Shown here: positions 25,914-34,799 of the stretch, piece after piece
How positions within the stretch are numbered: the stretch's first letter is position 1
Layout: the number at the start of each line of letters is the position of its first letter
DNA from: Phlyctochytrium arcticum
Taxonomy: Eukaryota; Chytridiomycota; Chytridiomycetes; Chytridiales; Chytridiaceae
Assembly: GCA_025602905.1 (NCBI GenBank)
Contig: JAHLKI010000009.1
Coordinates: 744,001-808,000 of the forward strand
DNA: 64,000 nt
Reading direction: 5' to 3'
The notes under the pieces: generated by a model
Told to the model about the DNA's origin: nothing
Seen by the model: the letters and a program-made list of their open reading frames with translations, nothing else
Database searches by the model: none
Position numbers and translations under genes: made by a program

Positions 25914-25967
25914 TTGAACGACATCCCACCTCTCAAACTCCCCTTTGAGAAGTGGGATGTCGTTCAA
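25914..25967. other. Near-perfect 24-bp inverted repeat (hairpin), 6-nt loop
   Basis: Arms 25914-25937 and 25944-25967 pair with one mismatch. The arms begin TTGAACGACATCCCAC. The 6-nt loop is CTCCCC. Such a stem is far longer than expected by chance and is not inside any called gene. Confidence 0.85.
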
Positions 25968-26059
25968 CCAGCTCACAACCTTGTCCCTCCTTCTGACTTT
26001 GCTGCTGGCGAGCGAGGGGGTTCTTGTGCAGGCGGTCCGTGAGGCCGAGCGTCACGGGT

Positions 26060-26089
26060 GCCTACTTTGTTCTGATGCTCAAAGTAGGC
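26060..26089. other. Perfect 10-bp hairpin, 10-nt loop
   Basis: GCCTACTTTG at 26060-26069 pairs with CAAAGTAGGC at 26080-26089. It lies about 90 bp after the long hairpin, and GAGGC (26041) / GCCTC (near 26098) could close an outer stem. Confidence 0.7.
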
Positions 26090-26152
26090 CACGAACCGCC
26101 TCCATGAGTAACCGGTGATATAAATGTCGGAGCACAATCTCCAATTTTACAG

Positions 26153-26535
26153 CTACTCCTTGAGGACCGGGTACGAGTAGCAGACGCGGACATAGCTTGC
26201 GTCACTGAAGAGGTCGTCGCGATTAGTTGACAAACTGCATAGGCCGTCAAACAAGGGAGTTTTTTTCACCAAAGGAAGGAACTGATTCCGCATTGCTTCA
26301 TCCGAGGACTTTTGTTCAATGTTTGAGGTGATCACGCAGACTTGAGCTTCCCTTTGACGGGACTCTGACCTGACCACCAAAACGGGGTGGCCTTCAACGC
26401 CGGGGTTTTCGGCGTCGTCATGAAAGGTTGACGTAGCTGCACTGGGAACACATTCACTCGCCGTTGGCGAGCTATATAAAGATGGCTGCGATCCCGTCGC
26501 AATGGATCCCTGAGGAAGATAGTATATGTTTCCCA
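26153..26535 (-). CDS. Possible last exon of a small hypothetical protein
   Basis: An open frame following a TTGCAG acceptor, with VEGHPVLVV and AQVCVITSN strands and a helical end. The GHPV...ITS pattern is reminiscent of small fungal proteins of unknown function. No start exon was found, so confidence is low. Confidence 0.3.
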
Positions 26536-27363
26536 CTGCAATGTGTCGTCGTGACAAGCTGGGCTTTATGATAATGAACTGCTTGTGTTTTGGGGATAAG
26601 AGAACATACGAGATCAACGCACAACTCAGCAAAGGTGCATTTTTGCAGGGCCTCAGTGGATCAACGCACAACTTACTCAGCAACGGGGCTTTCAAGAGCG
26701 CTTCTCGCTTCTGTGGGGATCGTCTGGGGATCGTCTCGGGCGAGGCCCCGGCGAGGTATAATTTTGGTTGGAAGTCAAACGTCCTTCGACTGTGCCACGC
26801 CGTCCCGCCACGTGACCGGCCGCTCTGGCGTCACTCTGCGGACCAACAAGATCCTTTTCTGCGCTGAGCCCCGTCAAAAAGTGTTTTTCCAGGTGCATTT
26901 CACACCTTTTTTTTGTGAACGGAATCCACATTTTTCCTTCTTTCCTCATACTGGACGGCATCCGCGGCGGTCGGGTATCTGGACCCTTTGCCGTGACTTT
27001 CGATTAGCAACCGGGATCTCGCCGCTCGCTGTGGGGTAGTTACTTTGGTGGCGGACTTTGAGCACAACGCACATCAAGACAAGGCTTGAGTTACTTTCAC
27101 GGCCATTGTCCTTTTCTCTGGGTTTCATTGTCGAGCGTCATCCCATTTATTGTTCAATGTAAGATCTGATCTCTCTTTGGAATGCACCGGAAACTCGAAT
27201 TTTGATTGTTTTGATTTCTACAGCGATCGTACTCGGTTGTATTCTCTTGTCAGCCTCATTTCCGCATTTCTTATACCTTGAAGAGATTCATTTATTTCAT
27301 CCGTTTCGCCGCACAACCCAAAACGAAAAATACTCATTAAATAACAAATAAGTTTTTTACTCG

Positions 27364-30300
27364 ATGGAAAACCGTGGATCTTGGGGAAAGCAGCCGCGTC
27401 CTTTGGGAAACGATCAATGGGCACCCACTCCTCCTGCATCCCCTGCGTCACCCGCTGCACCCTCATCCACTTGGGGTGTTCCCAATCAGAGTCATGTTGG
27501 AACTGGATGGTCCACCTCGAATAATGGCCCACCGGTGGATTGGACTCCCCCAACCCGCTCTGTTGCCCCAGTGGGCGAGTCATGGAACAGCTCTGCTTAT
27601 GCATCTGCTCCCACCCACAATGCATTAGGTCATAGCCGAGCAAACTCCTGGGGTCAACAAGGGGGAATTCCTCCCCCCGGTCTTCGAAGAGAAGGGTGGG
27701 ATTCTGCCCCTAGTTGGAACGCGCGAGGTGGTGGTGATAGTGCTTCGAACTGGGCCAACACACCTGGGACATCAGTGGCCCCAAAGCCTTATAGCCAGCC
27801 TTGGAACCCTCCTGCTCGTCAATCCTTCGACAAACCAACGTGGGGTGCACCCCCACAACCAACAGCGCCTCCAACGCACCCAAATGCTTCAGGTTGGAGT
27901 CCGGCCGGTTGGGATCCTTTGCCCCCGGTTAGACCCGCTGACGTTCCCATACCTGCTGTTGCCCCAAATCCCCTCCCCACCCCAGGATGGGATGGCCGAC
28001 GCCCTGTAGTTGCGGGCTCAGTCCCATCCCCGCAGAGACCGCCAGCTTCCGGATCTCATCCCACTTCTTCATATGCACCGTCGACAAGGGGTCCGAACAA
28101 CAACACGCCCGAAATCTCTTTCAGTGGTCGTGGCTTGCGGCGAAGCTCAGGGTCGCGTACCAATTTGCAGCAATCTCAGCAATATCAGAGCGGACCTTCA
28201 TCCGGTCGAACCGGCCAAGTAGATCGAATCTCGGACCCGCGCCGCGACCTTAGAAAGTCAAAGTCTGCGTTTGCTTTGGCTGAGCCAACCAAGCTTTTCC
28301 CTAACGACAATTCGGGTGACCGCCGTCCTCTAGGTAGGAATGACTATTCGGACCGAGGTGCTGACAATCGCAATGGTCAACAGCCACGCCAAGGGTATCC
28401 AAACAACAACATGGCTCGGCGAAGCTTTTCAAACTTGCGGGACCCCCGTCATCAGCAATCTACTGAGGCGCCGGCAGATGGTCAAAACTCCGAAGATGGC
28501 AACCGTCGCACATTGTCCAAGCCTTCAAGTCGTCTATTCATTCGTCAGACGGGTATTGCAAACAGTCCCATGGGTGCGGCAGAAAACAGCGATAGCAATG
28601 CGCTGGCCTTGAAGAAAAAGAAGTCAATCCGCCAGATAAATCCAAATGGCAGCCAGGACAACGCGGCATGTACCTCTGGAGTCAATATTTATGGATTTCC
28701 CAAGTGGGTTCGCGTCCCTCAAATCATCGAGGTGTTTGCCGAATTTGGACCTATTGTGAATGTTGGAATTGATAACGTCGGGGTTTCTGCGCGCCCGAAT
28801 CCGCAGCAGGGTGCCTATGCGTATGTCAACTACGAGACTGCTGATGCAGCGGCTAAAGCTGTCAAGGCCATCAAGGGCAAAAGAGTCTTGGACATGGATC
28901 GCCCGTTGGAGCTGCGTGTGTATTACGAACAAGCGGATGCGAGTGAGATTGTACGTGCAGATAGTAAAGTCCCTATCAAGGCTGGTACCAGTGACCATAC
29001 ATCTGCTTCCACCAGTGCGTCACAGGAAGATCTTCGTACCTTACATCTGGGTAATATTCCCATGAACACCGACAAGAGTGAGATTGAAAAGGTTTATTCT
29101 GTGTATGGCGAGATCAAGCGCTTACATATTGTGGCACGACCCAAGGACAGACCCGCCTATGCATTTGTATCTTTCCAAACACAGGAAGCCGCAAAGGCCG
29201 CTTTCACTGGAACCAATGGTCAAAAGCTTTTCAATCCTGCCGAACCTCTAAAGATTGGCTACGCCCGCATTGTGGCGAAGAGAGAACGGCGGTTCACGAC
29301 TGATTGCAGTTGGGACAAGGAAAAGTCTGAGACCTCCACCACCACAGCCGAAGCTCGCAAGCCAAAGCAAAAGCCGCAAGGTCAAAGAGCTGCGCGTCAT
29401 ACTGTGCACGTTCGTGAAATACCAACTGGCATGGATGTGGAAGCGTTTCTGGCGAAACTCTCTGAGCATGGTCCTATCAAGGCTCATCTTATTTTGAACA
29501 AGGAAACTGCGACCGGTGAGAAGGGTCTCCAATACGGACTTGTAGTTTACCAGCAAGCTGACGATGCGGCAAAAGCTGTTGCTGGCAAAACATTCGGTGC
29601 TGCCTTCCCCCGTCAGCGATGCATTCACGTCACATGCCTGCCTGAGAATGTGACCGAAGCAGATCTTCGCAAGTTCCTGGATGAATGTGGAGAAATCAAT
29701 AATGTGGACATTATCGCCACCCCTGCCGCCGCCGCCGACTCTTCTCAGAAAAGCGCGGTCGGAGTTGTTAACTTTGCCCGTGGAGATGGAGCTGCCAAAG
29801 CGATGGTCAAATGCCAAGGTACCTCCTTCCCAGGATCTGACAAATTGATCAACGCCAGCTACGCGCCTCCCGTCAAGAGAAGCAAAGACCGAGCCGTTGA
29901 GGACAAGTCCAAAACGGATGGTGACGTGACGCAAAACGCTGATCAGGACAATGTCAAGAAAGAAAATGATGACCATGATCGTCACAACGACGAGGATGAA
30001 CAGTCAGAGGACTCGGGCTCAGACCTTGATGAAGAGCACGAGCATGCTGAACCCCTCGAAGTCAAAAAAGAGGAGGCTGCTGTTCGTGATGTCAGTGTTG
30101 CCCCAATAGCCGCGGCAGCCGAACAGTCAGCAACGAACGCAAACGTTGACCAAATTGCCAATCTTGGGCCTAGCGACAATCTGGATGACGAGTTTATCCC
30201 CGAAGAAGAGGAAATTAAGTTGGAGGACTTGGTCGCCATGACTGCTGATTTGGCACTTGATGGAGCCCAAGCGAAGGGTTCCCCAGAACAGGTGCAAACG

Positions 30301-30792
30301 GATGAAGAGGCAGGGTCTGAGGTCTCTACCACTTTTGATGAGACTATCGTTCCCATACCCATCGAGGCAGAGTTTGAGGAGAAGGCTGTTCCAGCGCAAA
30401 CTAATGAACAAGTTACGACGGACGAGCCTGCCGTGTCTTCCGTAACCAAGGCTGTTGAGGCCGACCCACAGACACCTCCGGCTGCGGAGAATGTAACTCT
30501 GGCGGCAGAAAGTCTCGATGAGCCCGTATCTACCCCACCCGCCGATGTCACCGAGCAGGTGAAACCCTCCATTGAAATCGCCGAGCCTGTCACTTTAAAT
30601 AATGGACCCCGATCGGAGGAACCTACTGCTCCCGTCACGTCGAACGATCAGAAGTCCGCAGATGCCACCGCCGCTTCAGTCGTCCCATCTGTTCAGGAGG
30701 CTGACATCCCCGTCGATGCCAAGAACCCCTCCGAAGAATCCCTCAAGCAAGAGGCTACTCCAGTACCTGCCCCAGCTGCAGCCATTATCTAA
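27364..30792 (+). CDS. Four-RRM RNA-binding protein, single 3.4-kb exon (1142 aa)
   Basis: The ATG at 27364 is the first in frame. Residues 1-430 are a disordered Trp/Pro/Ser/Gly-rich region with repeated SWG/GWD-type Trp motifs. Four RNA-recognition motifs follow: about 437-525 (GVNIYGFPKWVRV and GAYAYVNYE), 557-640 (RTLHLGNIPMNT and PAYAFVSF), 677-750 (HTVHVREIP and YGLVVY) and 751-840 (CIHVTCLPENVTE and VGVVNF). The C-terminal 300 residues are strongly acidic (EDSGSDLDEEHEHAE). The RNP1/RNP2 cores support RNA binding in mRNA metabolism, but I cannot name an orthologue. No intron across 3.4 kb is unusual for this window. Confidence 0.85.
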   Translation: MENRGSWGKQPRPLGNDQWAPTPPASPASPAAPSSTWGVPNQSHVGTGWSTSNNGPPVDWTPPTRSVAPVGESWNSSAYASAPTHNALGHSRANSWGQQGGIPPPGLRREGWDSAPSWNARGGGDSASNWANTPGTSVAPKPYSQPWNPPARQSFDKPTWGAPPQPTAPPTHPNASGWSPAGWDPLPPVRPADVPIPAVAPNPLPTPGWDGRRPVVAGSVPSPQRPPASGSHPTSSYAPSTRGPNNNTPEISFSGRGLRRSSGSRTNLQQSQQYQSGPSSGRTGQVDRISDPRRDLRKSKSAFALAEPTKLFPNDNSGDRRPLGRNDYSDRGADNRNGQQPRQGYPNNNMARRSFSNLRDPRHQQSTEAPADGQNSEDGNRRTLSKPSSRLFIRQTGIANSPMGAAENSDSNALALKKKKSIRQINPNGSQDNAACTSGVNIYGFPKWVRVPQIIEVFAEFGPIVNVGIDNVGVSARPNPQQGAYAYVNYETADAAAKAVKAIKGKRVLDMDRPLELRVYYEQADASEIVRADSKVPIKAGTSDHTSASTSASQEDLRTLHLGNIPMNTDKSEIEKVYSVYGEIKRLHIVARPKDRPAYAFVSFQTQEAAKAAFTGTNGQKLFNPAEPLKIGYARIVAKRERRFTTDCSWDKEKSETSTTTAEARKPKQKPQGQRAARHTVHVREIPTGMDVEAFLAKLSEHGPIKAHLILNKETATGEKGLQYGLVVYQQADDAAKAVAGKTFGAAFPRQRCIHVTCLPENVTEADLRKFLDECGEINNVDIIATPAAAADSSQKSAVGVVNFARGDGAAKAMVKCQGTSFPGSDKLINASYAPPVKRSKDRAVEDKSKTDGDVTQNADQDNVKKENDDHDRHNDEDEQSEDSGSDLDEEHEHAEPLEVKKEEAAVRDVSVAPIAAAAEQSATNANVDQIANLGPSDNLDDEFIPEEEEIKLEDLVAMTADLALDGAQAKGSPEQVQTDEEAGSEVSTTFDETIVPIPIEAEFEEKAVPAQTNEQVTTDEPAVSSVTKAVEADPQTPPAAENVTLAAESLDEPVSTPPADVTEQVKPSIEIAEPVTLNNGPRSEEPTAPVTSNDQKSADATAASVVPSVQEADIPVDAKNPSEESLKQEATPVPAPAAAII

Positions 30793-31426
30793 CCCGCAAT
30801 CGCACACACACGATCAAGATTTATTTACACCCGCCCCCTCTTGATTCTTTCCTTTTTTTTGCATCTAGTTTTCACACCCCTTCAACCGTTGTATTTTGCA
30901 TATATTCCCCCCTTGCCTTGTTTTGCAACTTATATTACACGCACCCTCTTCTTCTTAGCCATGCAGGCTATCCTTGGTAGCCGGTTGTGCTTCGCATATT
31001 CCGCCATCCTCTAGCATTTTTGTACTCGAGTTTCACAATAGACTTTGAAAACCCATTTCTTGATCCGTTGCGCAAGTGAATACATCAGAAGAAAAGTCCA
31101 GGAGAAAAGTCTCTAATGTAATGTGAATATGACCAGCGTAAAACTGGCCAGGAGTAATCTAAGTAATTTCCAATGCACACTAATTACTGACTTCGGTGTA
31201 GCTGCGGCTGTAATTTTGTGGTCTCCCATCACCAGCGACAGTCGAGTTCAAGTGAATATATATACTTGAGACCAAGACTAAGTAAAAACTAAACAGTAAT
31301 TAGGTTACTTTGCGGAGTAATGCTGCCTCCGCAATAACACAGGGTGTGTAGGATGGGTTGGGTTCTATGTACATAATCTAAAAAGTAAGCTACACGAATT
31401 AAGAAAAAAGCGGAATGAGCTGTTCA
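30793..31426. other. Convergent intergenic region
   Basis: Between the ends of the RRM gene (+) and the receptor gene (-). AT-rich, with pyrimidine tracts after the RRM stop that fit a 3' UTR. No gene seen. Confidence 0.5.
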
Positions 31427-32996
31427 TTATGAAGATGAGGATGACGGACGTCTTTCGGATGGAGGCGGCGGAGACAAGGGTATAGGAATAGGAGAAGGCG
31501 TTCGGAGCACCGAGTAAGGAACTTCTGGTTGTTGGGATGATGAACGGGAGCGTGAAGATGGTGGTAGGCTTGACGATGGGTAATTGTCGGGTCGAGATAT
31601 TAATAATGATGGACGGTGGGGAGATGCCATCGAAGATGATCGTGGCTTGCTCGAGGGGGAGGCGTGTATTTGAACGGGTTTTTTTCTGAGCAACTCGCGG
31701 CCTCTACAATGCGATCGTGTGCCAGACTTGACACTGGGTGCCGGTGGAGTAACTTTGGGATTTGTAGTCCCGGTCCAGAAAGGCAGGCTAATCGAACTTT
31801 GATCACTCCGTAAACCACCCGACTGAGCTGATTTTGCATCCCAGCTGGTCTCGGCATCCCACCCTGCGGCAACGAATAGTTGCATTTGGCGTTGTGCGCG
31901 GCGTTTTTCGAATGGTAATGTGATCCAAGTGGGGAGGCATCCATCGCAGAGAAGATAATGGAAACCGTTTATGATCCCGCCGAGGTGAAATGAAACAAAT
32001 ATGAGGATAATAAATGAGGGTGGTATGCGGGTTCCTGGGCCCTCAAGGAGCGGTTTATATAATGGGACTCCAGCAATAGACTAATATCGGATATGAGCTT
32101 TGAGGACGAGAGGTTGTAGGCACAATCACTTACCTTGACGGAATATATAACAATGTACAGAGTAATTCGCCATGCCGCATTGTTGACGTCGGTTTGTGCC
32201 AGCACTAGCCGATCTCCCTGCACTCGGACTGCAAGGACCTTGTCTAGATCTTTACTTGTCCGCCATATCACACGCAATACAGGCAAGCAGAATCCGGTCG
32301 TGATTGCTATGCCAAATACAACAGCAGTGATGCCCAATCTGGCAAGTATCGAGATGGCCGGGTTGGTGTCGTCGATAAAGCAACTGGAATCAAAAAGTAT
32401 CGATCAGAAATCCGAACAACAATGGAATGAAAAATGGGTACCCACAGAAATAAACCAGTAGATCCAAAGTAACCGCGACTTGCAGCGAGGGTAACACCGA
32501 AAGCGGGTAAGCCGAGAGAGATTACCAGCAGAATCCAATCGTGTTTACCCCATCTGACACTCCAGTGCCTGCATACACGTGCGTAGGTAAAGATGGCAAG
32601 AAGGGGCATCAAACAATACTCAAATGCGGCAAAGAAACTGAATGATGCCCCGATCACTGAACATGCTCGAAGATGCAGATTGTGACCGTACACGAGGGAA
32701 TGTAGGGCTGTGAGGAGAAACGATGCCATGATAAACGACTCTCCGACAGCAATGTAGAAAGGTATGCGCTGGGACAAAGCCAGCCGCTTTTGGCGACGCC
32801 GGACAATCACATAGGTGCGATAAAAGATGGCGAGCAGGAAGCCAAAGTGAACAGGTCCCAGAATCAACGTCGCAAGGTACACCCGCAGATACTTTTGATG
32901 GAAGTAGTCGTGATTCAGGTCATGTTGGTGTGAGTGGGCGCTCTCTCCAGTCGCCGCCGTGGCATTTAGGAAACTCTCGAAAGCGTATGGTGACAT
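31427..32996 (-). CDS. Seven-transmembrane GPCR-like receptor
   Basis: The ATG at 32996 gives a short extracellular N-terminus. TM helices follow: YLATLILGPVHFGFLLAIFY, then IPFYIAVGESFIMASFLLTAL, FFAAFEYCLMPLLAIFTYA and WILLVISLGLPAFGVTLA in the first exon. After an intron near 32450-32385 come ITAVVFGIAITTGFCLPVL, WRITLYIVIYSV and FIILIFVSFHLGGIINGFHY. The cytosolic tail (about 150 aa) is Ser/Pro/Arg-rich with a poly-Ser end, as expected for a phosphorylated tail. Introns near 32135-32030 and 32450 are inferred. Ligand and G-protein are unknown. Head-to-head with the F-box gene at 33360. Confidence 0.75.
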
Positions 32997-33359
32997 GGCG
33001 ATGGAAAGTGAGCGCCCTTCGTGGCGAAGAGCATGGCAAGACTACTGTTTTTGTCTGGAAAACCAAATGCTGGACGAAAATACTAAGGAAAAAACAGGAG
33101 ATCTCTTTGCTGCCGCTTCGTGTTCGTACCGGTATTACATTTTTGAAGGCAGTCGGATCCAGGAGCCAAGCCACCCTCATAAACTCCTCCAGGATTTGCC
33201 GAAATTTGAAATTTCCCAACCGCCGCAATTCATCCTCTGGGTATAAGCAGCCTTCAAACATCGATCAAGTGGAATACATCAAGACAGAAGACAAAGTCAA
33301 GGGAGGGATACTCTAGTTGAGCGACTATCAATTTGTGAGCCGCGGAAACGGGCAGGGCG
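32997..33359. other. Divergent promoter region
   Basis: 363 bp between the starts of the receptor gene (-) and the F-box/ankyrin-like gene (+). No coding frame of its own is supported. Confidence 0.5.
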
Positions 33360-34592
33360 ATGCGTGCAGTGGAGAGCAGTCAACCGAGAATCGCATGGAC
33401 GCTTTGCACCCTCCCTTCTGAACTACACGCCCACATCTTTACCTACATTGGTCACCCACAAGCACTTACGGAGACTTGCCAGCTGTTCTATTGTCTTGGA
33501 CAACAATCTGCGGTACGGCGAGCGTGGACCCATTTGCAAGCCGAAGAACTCGAACAACGATGGGTAGATGATTTGGGCCGAAAGGAGGGAACGGGCAACA
33601 TTGCTGCCACAGAGTTGCAAGGTGGAGAAGCTCAAACACTATGGAGGGACTGGGCGAGTGGGCGACAGGCTGGTGTCGTCGGGGAACCGCTGCCTGCGGA
33701 ATCTTCTCGAGAGCAGGGTATAACGATTCCACCAAGCTCGGCGGAAGCACATCAAGCTTCACCGCAGTCTTCAGAATCTCAGGATCAGAGTCAGATGGCC
33801 GACTCTTCATCGGGATCCGCTCAATGCCGTGCAACTACCCATCCCATTCCCTACTCACCCGTTCAAATCTATCAATACCACAACCATCCTCCACCTCCTC
33901 CTCCCAAGTCTTCTATCCCGACTGCGTCTGGAGGAGTTCCGCGTCTTTTTCGTTCCGACTTATCAACACTAGTCTATTTCCTTAACGTTCGTCGAGAACT
34001 GCTTCATCCGCTTCTACATACCCATCTCTTCAAACGATTCGTTATGACCAAACAACCTGAGGCCCTTCTCAGCCTCCTTACCCTAGGCGCCACAAAGCGA
34101 TCTCTGGCTCCTTCAGCAAGCACCGTGGAAGCGCTGTTCCTTATGGCGGTCGTGTCTGGGGACACGCAAACCGTTGCCCATCTTGTCACGTACCGCCCTC
34201 GCGCCATCGAGCGCAGATTTCATCTTGCGGGAATATTGGCCACCCGCTATGGTCGGGTTGACCTGGTCCGCTTTTTCTGTGAGAAAACCGATTGGGACCC
34301 AATGGGTCAGCCAAATGCTATTGATATAGCCTGCGGAGCGACCGAGCCGAATCTGCAGATAGTGGAAATCTTTGTTCGATGGATGGCCAATCGTGAAGCG
34401 ACATCGCCATCCCCAGCATCCGCAATTCCCAGCGACATCAGTACTGCCCCTTCTTCACCTACCTCTACTTCACATGATACCCAAACGTCAAGCATCCGCA
34501 AATATCCTACACTTCCCAGCAGATTGGCCACATTGGCCCAAGCGAACCCCCAAGTCGCTTCTCTTTTGTTTGAATGTGGACTTGTTCGCTAG
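33360..34592 (+). CDS. F-box and ankyrin-like repeat protein (410 aa)
   Basis: A single exon with an ATG at 33360. Residues 17-46 (LPSELHAHIFTYIGHPQALT) fit an F-box, suggesting a substrate adaptor of an SCF ubiquitin ligase. A disordered linker contains a Pro run (HPPPPPPK). Residues 220-345 form helix pairs typical of degenerate ankyrin repeats: LLSLLTLGATKRSLAPS, FLMAVVSGDTQTVAHLV, LAGILATRYGRVDLVRFF. The C-terminus (ATLAQANPQVASLLFECGL) is another such helix. The target is unknown. Its stop lies about 60 bp from the end of the Fanzor-associated element. Confidence 0.7.
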   Translation: MRAVESSQPRIAWTLCTLPSELHAHIFTYIGHPQALTETCQLFYCLGQQSAVRRAWTHLQAEELEQRWVDDLGRKEGTGNIAATELQGGEAQTLWRDWASGRQAGVVGEPLPAESSREQGITIPPSSAEAHQASPQSSESQDQSQMADSSSGSAQCRATTHPIPYSPVQIYQYHNHPPPPPPKSSIPTASGGVPRLFRSDLSTLVYFLNVRRELLHPLLHTHLFKRFVMTKQPEALLSLLTLGATKRSLAPSASTVEALFLMAVVSGDTQTVAHLVTYRPRAIERRFHLAGILATRYGRVDLVRFFCEKTDWDPMGQPNAIDIACGATEPNLQIVEIFVRWMANREATSPSPASAIPSDISTAPSSPTSTSHDTQTSSIRKYPTLPSRLATLAQANPQVASLLFECGLVR

Positions 34593-34669
34593 TCCACCTT
34601 TACATCCAACCAACGCACAACCGCGCATTCGTACTTTGCTTCAGGATTCTAATTGTACAAGCTGGCAAA

Positions 34670-34686
34670 CCCGAGCTTTGCTCGGG
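34670..34686. repeat. Inverted repeat (hairpin), Helitron-3'-end-like
   Basis: CCCGAGC TTT GCTCGGG on the plus strand, perfect 7-bp arms. GC-rich hairpins just inside the terminus are usual in Helitrons. Confidence 0.8.
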
Positions 34687-34700
34687 ATACAAACTTTGTA

Positions 34701-34723
34701 ATTCGAGATGACAAATCTCGAAT
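34701..34723. repeat. Inverted repeat (hairpin) near Fanzor element end
   Basis: ATTCGAGAT GACAA ATCTCGAAT on the plus strand, perfect 9-bp arms. Confidence 0.85.
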
Positions 34724-34799
34724 ACCAATAGCGACAGAGCGTGAACTCTGCCGGATACACTATCCTACGTCTATATAAAACTATATACAAAAGACATCA

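Larger units (their letters stand above)
25671..27363. other. Long intergenic region with structured hairpins and a possible small gene
   Basis: It contains a tRNA-like A-box piece near 25829, two strong hairpins (25914-25967 and 26060-26089), a weak minus-strand frame (26153-26535), and the leader of the RRM gene. Confidence 0.5.
34650..34799 (-). ncRNA. Candidate guide (omega) RNA scaffold 3' of the Fanzor gene
   Basis: Immediately after the Fanzor stop the minus strand holds two perfect hairpins. One is 34701-34723 (9-bp arms ATTCGAGAT, 5-nt loop); the other is 34670-34686 (7-bp arms CCCGAGC, 3-nt loop). TnpB/Fanzor guide RNAs lie at this position, overlapping the 3' end of the element, with the guide taken from flanking DNA. 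Transcription is not shown by sequence. The second hairpin could equally be a Helitron 3' terminal hairpin. Confidence 0.45.
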
